Of a DNA stretch of 64,000 bases, positions 44,576 through 52,602 are shown one piece after another. The stretch covers positions 62,001 to 126,000 of the forward strand of contig CAWETN010000012.1 of NCBI GenBank assembly GCA_963812075.1, in the 5' to 3' direction. This DNA is from JAMXLO01 sp963812075 (GTDB taxonomy: Bacteria; Pseudomonadota; Alphaproteobacteria; Acetobacterales; Acetobacteraceae). Positions within the stretch are counted from its first letter, which is position 1; every line of letters begins with the position of its first letter. The position numbers were made by a program, and so were the translations under genes. Under the pieces are notes generated by a model. The model was not told the DNA's origin, searched no databases, and saw only the letters and a program-made list of their open reading frames with translations.

Positions 44576-45835
44576 TTACGGCGCCGGTGTCAATGGTCGG
44601 ACTTCACGCGCAAGCACCAGAACCGCCGCCACCAGTTGCAACCCGATGCAGAGGCCGATTGCCGCATCGTAGGAGCCCGTGAGGTCGCGTGCGATCCCGA
44701 GCAGCGTGGGGCCGAACGCCAGCGTCGCTTGCCCGACCATCGAACTGAGCCCGACCACCACGCCGAACGACTGCGGCGCGAATTCGCGCTGCACGATCAG
44801 TGCGGGCAAGGTGATGACATTGCCGACCGAAAGTCCGAACACCACGCTACCGATGGTGAGCGCCTCCGGCCGATCCGGCAGTGCCAGAATCAGCCCGAGC
44901 CCAACGGCCTGCGAGGCAAAGCTTGCGGCGGATGCAGCGCGCTGGTTCCACCCGTCGATCAGCGGCGCGAAGGCCAGCCGCCCGACCGCCGCCGCGATCG
45001 CCGTCGCCGCTATAGCCACGCCGGCGCCGCCACTGCCGAGACGCGGCAACAGGAACGACACCTGATGCACGATGAAGCCGACCTGCGCCGCAAGCGCCAG
45101 GGCGAAGGGCAGCGCCACGCTCCAGAAGTGCCGGCTGCGCAGCGCCTGCACCTGGCTGGCGATCGCGGTCTTTGTATCGTTCCGCGCCACCGATGCGGCC
45201 GCATGCGACGACTGTGCCGTGCCCGGCGGCACGCGCCCCACACCGGCCAACACCATCGGCAGCAGCACCGCGAGCCCGCCGAGAGCAAGCAGCGTGACGG
45301 CCTGCTCGAGCCCCATGTGATGCACCAGCCGCACCAGCAGCGGCGCGATGGTGAAGCCGCCGGCGCTGGCGCCGGTCAGCGCCAGGCTGAGCGCCACGCC
45401 GCGCCTTCGGTCGAACCAGCAGGCCAGTGTCAGGGCGATTGCCGTGGTGGTGGTGCCGGCCCAGCCGATCGCCATCACCACGCTGCACAGATAGAGCTGC
45501 CATGGCGCCTGCACCGCGCTCAAGCCCATCGCGCCCGCCGCCATGATGGTGACGCCGCCCGCGAGCAGCAGCCGGGGGCCCAGCACCTCGATAGCACGAT
45601 GCACGCGGGTCAGCAGCAGGGCGCCGGTCAGGTAGTTCACCGTCGTCGCCGAGGCGATCAGTGATGTGGGCCAGCCGCGCGTCGCGTGCAGTTCCGCGAG
45701 ATAGACCGACTGGCCGTAGAAGCCGAAGCCCCAGGCGAACGTCGCCACGCAGAAGCACGCCAGGACGACGGACCAGCCGGCGCGGAATTCGCTCGCGCGT
45801 GTGGCGACATTTGGCAGGGCAGCAATCTGGCTCAT
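44576..45835 (-). CDS. Major facilitator superfamily transporter
   Basis: A 419-residue carrier with 12 predicted helices. The segment SVYLAELHATRGWPTSLIASA and a CWFDRRRGVALS loop after helix 4 resemble monocarboxylate/oxalate-type MFS members. Divergently transcribed from a LysR-type regulator with 82 bases between, the usual arrangement for regulator and target. ATG 45835 is preferred over an upstream TTG, although no strong ribosome binding site precedes it. Confidence 0.87.
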   Translation of the reverse strand: MSQIAALPNVATRASEFRAGWSVVLACFCVATFAWGFGFYGQSVYLAELHATRGWPTSLIASATTVNYLTGALLLTRVHRAIEVLGPRLLLAGGVTIMAAGAMGLSAVQAPWQLYLCSVVMAIGWAGTTTTAIALTLACWFDRRRGVALSLALTGASAGGFTIAPLLVRLVHHMGLEQAVTLLALGGLAVLLPMVLAGVGRVPPGTAQSSHAAASVARNDTKTAIASQVQALRSRHFWSVALPFALALAAQVGFIVHQVSFLLPRLGSGGAGVAIAATAIAAAVGRLAFAPLIDGWNQRAASAASFASQAVGLGLILALPDRPEALTIGSVVFGLSVGNVITLPALIVQREFAPQSFGVVVGLSSMVGQATLAFGPTLLGIARDLTGSYDAAIGLCIGLQLVAAVLVLAREVRPLTPAP

Positions 45836-45895
45836 GCGCGGAACGTGTGGCGAGGACGCCGCGCCGGCAAGCAATTCTTCATGGCGCCTTTAGAG

Positions 45896-45906
45896 TAGAA
45901 AATCTA
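45896..45906. promoter_or_regulatory. Possible LysR-type operator, TAGA-AAA-TCTA
   Basis: An 11-bp inverted repeat in the 82-base divergent gap between the MFS carrier and the LysR-type regulator, 12 bases before the regulator's ATG. LysR proteins commonly bind such interrupted palindromes next to their own gene. Assignment is by position and symmetry only. Confidence 0.4.
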
Positions 45907-45917
45907 TCCTGAACCGC

Positions 45918-46841
45918 ATGCCCGGCCTGCCCCCGCTCAATGCGCTGCGCGCCTTCGAGGCCGCGGCGCGCCATCTCAGCATGAAGGAGGCGGCGGCCGA
46001 ACTCTCGGTGACGCCCGGCGCGATCAGCCAACTGGTGCGTGGCCTGGAGCAGCGTCTGGGCACCCCGCTGTTCCGCCGCGGCAACCGATCGCTGGTGCTC
46101 ACCGAGGCGGGACAGAACTACTTCGCGCCGATCCGCCACGCGTTCCGCCAGATCGGCGAGGCGACGCGCCGGCTGCGTGCCCAGCCGAATGCCAGCGTGC
46201 TGACCGTCAGTGCGCCGCCGGCCTTCGCCGCGGCCTGGTTGGTGCCCCGGCTCGGTCGCTTCCGTACGCGCCATGCCGACATCGAGCTCAACATCGCCAC
46301 CACGCGCGGACTGGCGAATTTTGCTGCCGATGGCGTGGACGTGGCGATCCGCCATGGCCTTGGCCGCTATCCCGGCCTGCGCTGTGACCGCATCGACAGC
46401 ATCGCCATGGTGCCAGTCTGCAGCCCGCGCCTGTTCACCTCGCTGAGGGACCGACCGCGACAGCCGGGCGACCTGCTGCGGCTGCCGCTGTTACACGATG
46501 GCGAGCGGCAGGACTGGGCATTGTGGTTCCAGGCGCACGACGTGGCCGACATCGGCCATGCGGCGTCCAGCGGCATCAGCTTCGACGACCAGACGCTGCT
46601 GATCCGCGCCGCCGCCTCGCATCAGGGCGTGGCCCTGGTGAGCGAGACCCTGGCTCGGTCCGAACTGGAACAGGGTCGGTTGGTACGCGTGCTCGAAGTA
46701 GCCTGGCCGCAGGAGTTTTCCTATTGGCTGGTCTGCCCGCGCGCGACCGCCGAGCAGCCGAAGATCGTCACCTTCCGGGACTGGCTGATCAGTGAGAGCG
46801 TGCGTCCAGCCAGGCGAGCAGCGCGGGGCCGAACACCTTGA
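45918..46841 (+). CDS. LysR-type transcriptional regulator (GcvA-like)
   Basis: A 307-residue regulator: an N-terminal winged helix-turn-helix (LNALRAFEAAARHLSMKEAA, then VTPGAISQLVRGLEQ) and a two-lobe effector-binding domain from about residue 93. The GcvA/AmpR subgroup is suggested by RHGLGRYPGL. It probably controls the divergent MFS gene. Its last 53 bases overlap the convergent end of the DUF3445 gene, so strong transcription of one could interfere with the other. Confidence 0.9.
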   Translation: MPGLPPLNALRAFEAAARHLSMKEAAAELSVTPGAISQLVRGLEQRLGTPLFRRGNRSLVLTEAGQNYFAPIRHAFRQIGEATRRLRAQPNASVLTVSAPPAFAAAWLVPRLGRFRTRHADIELNIATTRGLANFAADGVDVAIRHGLGRYPGLRCDRIDSIAMVPVCSPRLFTSLRDRPRQPGDLLRLPLLHDGERQDWALWFQAHDVADIGHAASSGISFDDQTLLIRAAASHQGVALVSETLARSELEQGRLVRVLEVAWPQEFSYWLVCPRATAEQPKIVTFRDWLISESVRPARRAARGRTP

Positions 46842-47691
46842 GGCTCTTGTAATGCGCCGTCGGCTCCGGCAGCGCCCGCACCGCCTCCGCCAGGCGCGCC
46901 GCCGCGTCCGACGTCGTGATCGCACGCGCCAGCGGATACGAGTGCACGCGGATACCGAACAGCACCGCCCCCGATAGCGGCAGGCGGCGCAGCGTCTGGC
47001 GTTCCACGCGCAGGTAGAGACGCTCGCCGGCGTTATCGGCCCTGATGGCGGTGTCGCGCTGCTCACGCCACTTGCCGGTCGGCTGGAACATCGCCGGATC
47101 GTCGAGCACCGACCAGTTGAGCCTGGAGGCGATGTGACCCGGCTTCACCTTGGCCATGAAGCGGTCGACCGGAGTGGCGAGGCGCTCGCCGTAGAACGGC
47201 ACCGGCCCATGCACCTGCGCCAGTGGCCGGCCGAGCTTCTCGTGCAGCCGCCAGCGGCTCGGGAAGCACAGTACAGCCGCGGTGAACACCGGACCGTCAT
47301 CGGCCTGCTGGATGATGCAGAGGTCCTCCTGCACCAGGCGGCCGGCCACCTCCAGCGGATCGCAGGGCAAGGCAGCGAGATCCCAGGTCTCCCTGGTCAA
47401 CGCGTTGTGCAGCAAGTCGCCTTCCCGGATGAACCACTGCGGCGCGTAGGTCGTCAGGTTGGCCACCAGGGCCGACAGCGTCTCGGCGCGTGCCCCGTCC
47501 GACATCGGCAATGCACCGAAGACATCCGTGCGCTGATGCGCCAGCAGGCGGCGACGCTCCGCCATCTCGTCGCCATAGCGCGAATTGAGCTCGAACCAGG
47601 CGCGTTCCGGCACCGTGGTGAGCGCCATGGCCATGCGATGGGGGCCGGCTTCGAACGGCAGGTAGATGGCTTCGGGCGGCAGAACCGGCAT
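46789..47691 (-). CDS. DUF3445 protein, haem-dependent oxidative N-demethylase alpha-subunit-like
   Basis: A 300-residue DUF3445 protein. The family is represented by the haem-dependent oxidative N-demethylase (HODM) alpha subunit, which removes methyl groups from amines such as dimethylamine. Conserved segments are visible: CFPSRWRLHEKLGRPLAQVH, VPFYGERL, RLNWSVLDDP and RVERQTLRRLP. None of the other HODM subunits is encoded nearby. ATG 47691 is chosen; no strong Shine-Dalgarno is seen. Confidence 0.8.
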   Translation of the reverse strand: MPVLPPEAIYLPFEAGPHRMAMALTTVPERAWFELNSRYGDEMAERRRLLAHQRTDVFGALPMSDGARAETLSALVANLTTYAPQWFIREGDLLHNALTRETWDLAALPCDPLEVAGRLVQEDLCIIQQADDGPVFTAAVLCFPSRWRLHEKLGRPLAQVHGPVPFYGERLATPVDRFMAKVKPGHIASRLNWSVLDDPAMFQPTGKWREQRDTAIRADNAGERLYLRVERQTLRRLPLSGAVLFGIRVHSYPLARAITTSDAAARLAEAVRALPEPTAHYKSLKVFGPALLAWLDARSH

Positions 47692-47768
47692 GCCGCATAG
47701 TGGCAGACACGCCGGGCGCACGCGAGCCGCGCGCTCCGCTTATCAAGGTCGCGATGGCCCGATTGGCA

Positions 47769-47984
47769 TCACCGGCCGGGAGCCGCGGCACGCAGGCTGC
47801 GACTGGCCGCGTCGCAATCGACTGGGCAGAACCGGCACAGCTTGACTTCCCTAGGCATCCACGAGGAGCACGCGCGGCATGTCTTCCCGTCCCGCCGGGC
47901 TGGGGGGACGAACACGGGTGCGGGCTCATGCGCGGGAGCAGCAGGGTCGGATCTGTCACCAGGAAGCGGACTGCTTAACGCCAT
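47769..47984 (-). CDS. Small zinc-ribbon-like protein (tentative)
   Basis: A 71-residue reading frame with a Pro-rich N-terminus and a clustered cysteine motif CRAC-x11-CRFC followed by PVDC, the pattern of short zinc ribbons. It is the only coding signal in the 472-base gap 47692-48163. The ribosome binding site is weak (TGAG), so it is tentative. The rest of the gap near 48000-48060 is more A/T-rich and should contain the promoter of the hydrolase at 48164. Confidence 0.4.
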   Translation of the reverse strand: MALSSPLPGDRSDPAAPAHEPAPVFVPPARRDGKTCRACSSWMPREVKLCRFCPVDCDAASRSLRAAAPGR

Positions 47985-48163
47985 CTCAGGTCAATCCCGG
48001 TTCGGTCGCACCCGCGTAACGTTCGCATAACGACGATATGGTTACAACACGATAATGATTGCGCCTCAAGAAAATGCCGATCGGACGAGGCAATCTGTCT
48101 CGCCGGCATCGATTGACGATACTCCCCACACACGTCATCTGCTTCCCACAGCAGGAGGCGGAG

Positions 48164-49405
48164 ATGGGCCAGGCAGCAGCAGCGGCGGTCAGCGAGCAGC
48201 GGCAGTGGGGCCGGCTGATGGCGATGGGACGGATCGGCGCGATTGCCGGCGACGGGGTCAACCGCGCCTGCCTGACCGAGCTGGATCGCCAGGCCCGCCG
48301 GCTGCTGGTCGGCTGGGCAAAGGAGATCGGCGCCAGCGTGTCGGTGGACGCTGCCGCCAATCTCTGGCTGCGCCGCGCAGGTACCGATCCGGACGCAGCA
48401 CCTGTCGTCACCGGCAGCCACATGGACACACAGCCGAACGGTGGCCGGTTCGACGGCATCTACGGCGTGATCGCCGGCCTCGAGGCGCTGGCCGCCCTGC
48501 ACGAGTTCGACGCGGCGCTGCGGCGCCCTGTCGAGGTGGTGGCCTGGACCAACGAAGAGGGCGGCCGCTTCGCGCCCGGCTGCATGGGCAGCATGTCCTG
48601 GAGCGGCTACCGCCCGATCGAGGCATTCGCCGACGTGCTCGACCCGGACGGCATCCGGTTCGGCGATGCACTCGCAGAACAGCTCGCCGCCGAGGCGGAC
48701 CTGCCGCGCCGCCCGTTGGGCGGCCGGCCGCATGCCTATGTGGAGGCGCATATCGAGCAGGGCCCGCGCCTGGAAGCAGAGACGCTCGACATCGGCGTTG
48801 TCACCGGGATCCAGGGCAGCCGATGGTTCACCGTGACGCTTACCGGCGACACCGCGCACGCCGGCACCACGCCGCTGGCGCTGCGCCGCGACGCCGTGCA
48901 GGACATGGTGCGGGCGATCGGCGCGCTGAACGAGCTCATGCACGATCCCGAGGACGTTCTGCGCTTCACCGTCGGGCGCATCGTGGTCGAGCCGAATACC
49001 TCCAATTCAGTGGCCAACCGCGCCAGCTTCACCATCGACTTCCGCCATCCCGACAAGGATGTGCTGCTGGCGCGCGGCGACGCCGTCGAGCAGGTGGTAC
49101 GGCAGGCGGTGCGCAACGCCGGCGTGTCGGTGCAGGAAACGTTCCACGCCCTGCCGGTGGAATTCTCGCCGGTCGTCGTCGATACGGTGGAGCACGCAGC
49201 GGCTGAGCAGGGCTACGGCCACAGGCGCCTGCCGTCGGGGGCCTTTCACGATGCGCAGTTCGTGGTACCCGTGTGCCCGACCGGCATGATCTTCGTGCCG
49301 TGCCGCAAGGGCATCAGCCACAACCCGGCGGAGTACTCGGAGCCGTCGCAGCTGGCCGCCGGCACGCGCGTCCTGGCTCAGGCGCTGAGCGAACTGGCGA
49401 GCTGA
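48164..49405 (+). CDS. M20-family Zn-dependent hydrolase (N-carbamoyl-amino acid hydrolase/allantoate amidohydrolase type)
   Basis: A 413-residue M20C-type amidohydrolase. Metal ligands are in GSHMDTQPNGGRFDG (His86 and the following Asp), WTNEEGGRF (Glu pair), YVEAHIEQGP and the closing ISHNPAEYS. These enzymes act on N-carbamoyl amino acids, allantoate or ureidoglycine, in pyrimidine/purine breakdown. GGAGGCGGAG directly precedes ATG 48164. It overlaps the end of the convergent mug gene by 28 bases. Confidence 0.88.
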   Translation: MGQAAAAAVSEQRQWGRLMAMGRIGAIAGDGVNRACLTELDRQARRLLVGWAKEIGASVSVDAAANLWLRRAGTDPDAAPVVTGSHMDTQPNGGRFDGIYGVIAGLEALAALHEFDAALRRPVEVVAWTNEEGGRFAPGCMGSMSWSGYRPIEAFADVLDPDGIRFGDALAEQLAAEADLPRRPLGGRPHAYVEAHIEQGPRLEAETLDIGVVTGIQGSRWFTVTLTGDTAHAGTTPLALRRDAVQDMVRAIGALNELMHDPEDVLRFTVGRIVVEPNTSNSVANRASFTIDFRHPDKDVLLARGDAVEQVVRQAVRNAGVSVQETFHALPVEFSPVVVDTVEHAAAEQGYGHRRLPSGAFHDAQFVVPVCPTGMIFVPCRKGISHNPAEYSEPSQLAAGTRVLAQALSELAS

Positions 49406-49881
49406 CGCCACGGCTCGATGCTCCACGCGCCGACGGCCGCGCCGGACGTGGAAGGCAGCACCCAGACGGGCGGAAAGTCGGGGACTGACGGACCAGGGCC
49501 GTAGCTGACGGCGCGGGTGGGCCGGCCATAGAACACCGCGGCAGCCCGCTTGCCATTGAACGCAAGGCGGGCCGGCGAGGCCAGGCGGATCCGTGCCATC
49601 AGGCCGGCAATGTCGTTTGCCTCGCGCGGCAGGTCGGCATCGCGGCCGGATGCCGTCTTGACCAGGTCGGTCAGTCCGATGCCGAAGCCGGGCAGGTCGC
49701 GGAACTCGTGCGGCTCGAGCCGGCGCGGCGTGAGTCCGACCTCGAACAGCGTGCGCCAGAACCGGTTGCCGGGCCCGGCGTAATAGGCGCCGTGCGTGGC
49801 GGAGACCGCTCCCGCCGCCGAACCGCAGATCACCAGGCGAAGTCCCGGCCGCAGCATGTCGGGCAGAACGTGCGGGGTCAT
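49378..49881 (-). CDS. mug: Mismatch-specific uracil/thymine DNA glycosylase (MUG family)
   Basis: A 167-residue uracil-DNA glycosylase superfamily protein: RLVICGSAAG (15-24), GAYYAGPGNRFW, YGPGPSVPDFPP and VLPSTSGAA. In E. coli Mug the first motif is GINPG, whose Asn activates water; here it reads GSAAG, so the catalytic detail differs, as in many alphaproteobacterial members. It starts one base overlapping the AlkA-like gene's stop (TGATG), forming a two-gene base-excision repair unit. Confidence 0.83.
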   Translation of the reverse strand: MTPHVLPDMLRPGLRLVICGSAAGAVSATHGAYYAGPGNRFWRTLFEVGLTPRRLEPHEFRDLPGFGIGLTDLVKTASGRDADLPREANDIAGLMARIRLASPARLAFNGKRAAAVFYGRPTRAVSYGPGPSVPDFPPVWVLPSTSGAAVGAWSIEPWRQLASSLSA

Positions 49882-50519
49882 CAGGCTCGTGAGGTGGGCT
49901 GCTTCATGCGCTTGCCTTCCTCGGAGGCGCGCCACAGGTACCAGGCCGCGGTCGAGCGGAACGGCGCCCAGACCCGGCCGATCTCGGCGAGCGCCTTGGG
50001 TTTTGGCTGCACATCCAGCCCATACAGCACCCGATAACCGTCGCGGACGCCGAAATCGTCCACCGGCAGCACGTCGGGCCGGCCCAGCGTGAAGATCAGC
50101 AGCATCTCCACCGTCCACCGACCAACGCCGCGGATCGACGTCAGCCGCTCGATCAGCGCCTCGTCCGAGAGCCGCACCGACCCGCGCCTTGTGGGTACCG
50201 TGCCGTTCAGTGTCGCCGCACAGATCGCCCGCATCGCGGCGATCTTCGAACCAGAGAAGCCGCAGGCGCGCAGATCGGCCTCGGGCGTCGCGATCACGCG
50301 GTCGGGCGCCGGGAAGCCACCCTCCGGATACAGCGCCTCGAAGCGCGCCAGGATCGCCAGTGCTGCCCGCCCATGCAGCTGCTGGTGCGCGATCGCGCGC
50401 ATCAGCGCCTCGTAGGGGCTGCGCCCTCGCTCCACGCCGATCCGCGGCGGCCCCACCCGGCGGATCAATGCCGCGAAGATCTTGTCGCGGCGGAGATGGC
50501 GCAGCGCGTCCTTGGTCAT
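49881..50519 (-). CDS. DNA-3-methyladenine glycosylase II-like (HhH-GPD family)
   Basis: A 212-residue helix-hairpin-helix glycosylase that would remove alkylated bases. The HhH motif LTSIRGVGRWTVEML is at 126-140 and the catalytic Asp lies in LPVDDFGVRDG (151-161). It lacks the extra N-terminal regulatory domain of E. coli Ada/AlkA fusions. The gene leads the alkA-mug pair. Confidence 0.87.
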   Translation of the reverse strand: MTKDALRHLRRDKIFAALIRRVGPPRIGVERGRSPYEALMRAIAHQQLHGRAALAILARFEALYPEGGFPAPDRVIATPEADLRACGFSGSKIAAMRAICAATLNGTVPTRRGSVRLSDEALIERLTSIRGVGRWTVEMLLIFTLGRPDVLPVDDFGVRDGYRVLYGLDVQPKPKALAEIGRVWAPFRSTAAWYLWRASEEGKRMKQPTSRA

Positions 50520-50600
50520 CGCGCAGGCTTATTGCCGGGTCATTGGCGTACCGCAACCGTGACTTGCACCAGCCCCCCTGACCGGCAGTAATATGCAGCA

Positions 50601-50810
50601 ATGACGCCACAGGAACATCCCTGGCTGATTGAGGAGGACGAGGAGGCCGCAGACCGTCAGACCGCGAGTCTCGCCGGCATCGCGATCACCTTGTTGCTGC
50701 TGGTGATTGGGCTGTTCCTGATTCACGAATTGCACGGCAAGGCGGTGGTCGAGGACTGCCTGATGGCCGGCCGCCACGACTGCGACTGGCTCGTGCAGGG
50801 GCACATGTAA
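50601..50810 (+). CDS. Small single-span membrane protein
   Basis: A 69-residue protein: an acidic N-terminus (PWLIEEDEEAA), one transmembrane helix (about 23-41, GIAITLLLLVIGLFLIHEL) and a short Cys-containing tail (DCLMAGRHDCDW). It is divergent from the alkA-like gene. No function is recognised; the charge layout predicts the N-terminus in the cytoplasm with the Cys pair outside. Confidence 0.6.
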   Translation: MTPQEHPWLIEEDEEAADRQTASLAGIAITLLLLVIGLFLIHELHGKAVVEDCLMAGRHDCDWLVQGHM

Positions 50811-50887
50811 CGACGCGACCGCTTCGCCGCGTTGACGCCGCCGCAGTCTCTGTCCAGCCTGACGCTTTCCTTGGCATAGGGGGCGGG

Positions 50888-51583
50888 ATGCGGATCTCCG
50901 AGATGGACTGGCGCATGGTGGAAGACTGGGTCCGTCACGACGATCGCTGCGCGCTGCCGCTGGGCAGCACCGAGCAGCACGCCGGTCTGTCGCTTGCCAC
51001 TGATGCGATCCTGGCCGAGAGGGTCGCGGTAGAGGCCGCCGAACCACTCGGTGTTCCGGTGTTCCCTGCCCTGCCGTTCGGCCTGACACCGTATTTCACC
51101 GCTTTTCCCGGCACCGTCACGCTGCGCGTCGCCACCTATGCGGCGGTGGTGCGCGACGTGCTCGACAGCCTGAAATCCGCCGGCTTCCGCCGCGTGCTGA
51201 TCGTCAACGGCCATGGCGGCAACGCACCGGCCGGATCGGTGGCGCAGGAATGGATGATGGACAATCCGGATGCGCATGTGCGCTTCCACGACTGGTGGCG
51301 CGCTCCGCTGACCAGCGCCGCGGTGCGCGCGATCGATCCGGTGGCGAGCCATGCCAGCTGGATGGAGAACTTCCCCTGGACCCGCCTGCCGAACCGGCCG
51401 CCGCAGCAGGGCATGAAGCGCATGATCGACACCGACCTGCTGCGCACGCTGCCGCCGTTCGAGGTGCGCACGCTGATCGATGACGGCAATTTCGGCGGCC
51501 GTTATCAGCGCGACGACTCGGAGATGCTCGAGATCTGGGATGTCGCGGTGCAGGAGACGCGGGCACTGCTGGAGAGCTGGTGA
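50888..51583 (+). CDS. Creatininase family amidohydrolase
   Basis: A 231-residue creatininase-family protein, hydrolysing cyclic amides. Metal-binding residues Glu29, His31 and Asp39 are in PLGSTEQHAGLSLATDA, with a further motif VNGHGGNAPA. The substrate could be creatinine or another lactam. GGGGGCGGG precedes ATG 50888. Its stop overlaps the ketopantoate-reductase-like start (TGATG), so the two are coupled. Confidence 0.86.
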   Translation: MRISEMDWRMVEDWVRHDDRCALPLGSTEQHAGLSLATDAILAERVAVEAAEPLGVPVFPALPFGLTPYFTAFPGTVTLRVATYAAVVRDVLDSLKSAGFRRVLIVNGHGGNAPAGSVAQEWMMDNPDAHVRFHDWWRAPLTSAAVRAIDPVASHASWMENFPWTRLPNRPPQQGMKRMIDTDLLRTLPPFEVRTLIDDGNFGGRYQRDDSEMLEIWDVAVQETRALLESW

Positions 51584-52599
51584 TGGGCGAACGCATCCTG
51601 ATCTGGGGTGCCGGCGCCATCGGCGGCTCGGTCGGGGCATGGCTGAGGCGGGCAGGCCACGACGTCACGTTCGTCGACGTGGTGGCCGAGCACGTGGCTG
51701 CGATACGCGATATCGGGCTGCGCATCACCGGCCCGGTGGAAGAATTCTCGGTTCGTGTGCCGGCGTTCACGCCGTCCGACGTGGACGGCGTCTGGCAGCG
51801 GGTATTCCTCGCGGTCAAGGCGCAGGACACCGAGGCGGCGACGCGCGCGCTCACCCCGCACCTGGCGCAGGACGGTTTCGTGCTCTCCCTGCAGAACGGA
51901 CTCAACGAGCGCATCATCCAGCGCATCGTCGGCAGCGACCGCACGATCGGCGCGTTCATCAACTTCGGTGCGGACTGGCTGGCGCCGGGCGAGATCCTGT
52001 TCGGCAATCGCGGCGCCGTGGTGCTGGGTGAGCTGGACGGCGCGATGACGCCGCGCCTGGCAGCACTGCACGCGCTGATGCGCGACTTCGAGCCAGAAGC
52101 GATCACCACGCCCGGCATCTGGTCCTACCTGTGGGGCAAGCTGGGCTACGGCGCGATGCTGTTCGCCCAGGCGCTCGGGCAACAGGGGATCGCCGACTGC
52201 CTGGCGCGGCCCGAACTCCTGGGCCTGTGGCGCCGGCTGGGCGAAGAGGCCATCGTGGTCGCGCAGGCGGAAGGCGTCGAGCCACGCGGCTTCAACGGCT
52301 ACGAGGTCGAGGCGTTCCGGCCTGGCGCCGGCGAGGAGGCCGCGCGCCGCAGCATCGCCGACATGGTGGCGTTCAACCGGACCAGTGCGAAGACGCATTC
52401 CGGCGTGTGGCGCGATCTAGCCGTGCGCAAGCGGCGCACCGAGGTCGACGTGCAGATCGCGCCCATTGTCGAGATCGGCGCGCGCCACGGTATCGACTGC
52501 CGCGCCACGCGCAGGCTGGTGGCGATGATCCACGAGGTCGAGGAGGGTCGCCGAGCGATGACCGACGAGAACCTGCTGGAACTGGCCCGGATCAACTGA
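51583..52599 (+). CDS. Ketopantoate reductase-family oxidoreductase (second paralogue)
   Basis: A 338-residue ApbA/PanE-like enzyme: the NADPH loop GAGAIGG near the N-terminus, AVKAQDTE, LQNGLNE, WGKLGYGAML for the catalytic Lys region. It shares a TGATG overlap with the creatininase gene and lies four bases before moeA, so the three form one operon. Coupling to creatininase suggests a 2-keto or cyclic imide intermediate rather than pantothenate synthesis. Confidence 0.85.
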   Translation: MGERILIWGAGAIGGSVGAWLRRAGHDVTFVDVVAEHVAAIRDIGLRITGPVEEFSVRVPAFTPSDVDGVWQRVFLAVKAQDTEAATRALTPHLAQDGFVLSLQNGLNERIIQRIVGSDRTIGAFINFGADWLAPGEILFGNRGAVVLGELDGAMTPRLAALHALMRDFEPEAITTPGIWSYLWGKLGYGAMLFAQALGQQGIADCLARPELLGLWRRLGEEAIVVAQAEGVEPRGFNGYEVEAFRPGAGEEAARRSIADMVAFNRTSAKTHSGVWRDLAVRKRRTEVDVQIAPIVEIGARHGIDCRATRRLVAMIHEVEEGRRAMTDENLLELARIN

Positions 52600-52602
52600 A
52601 CC

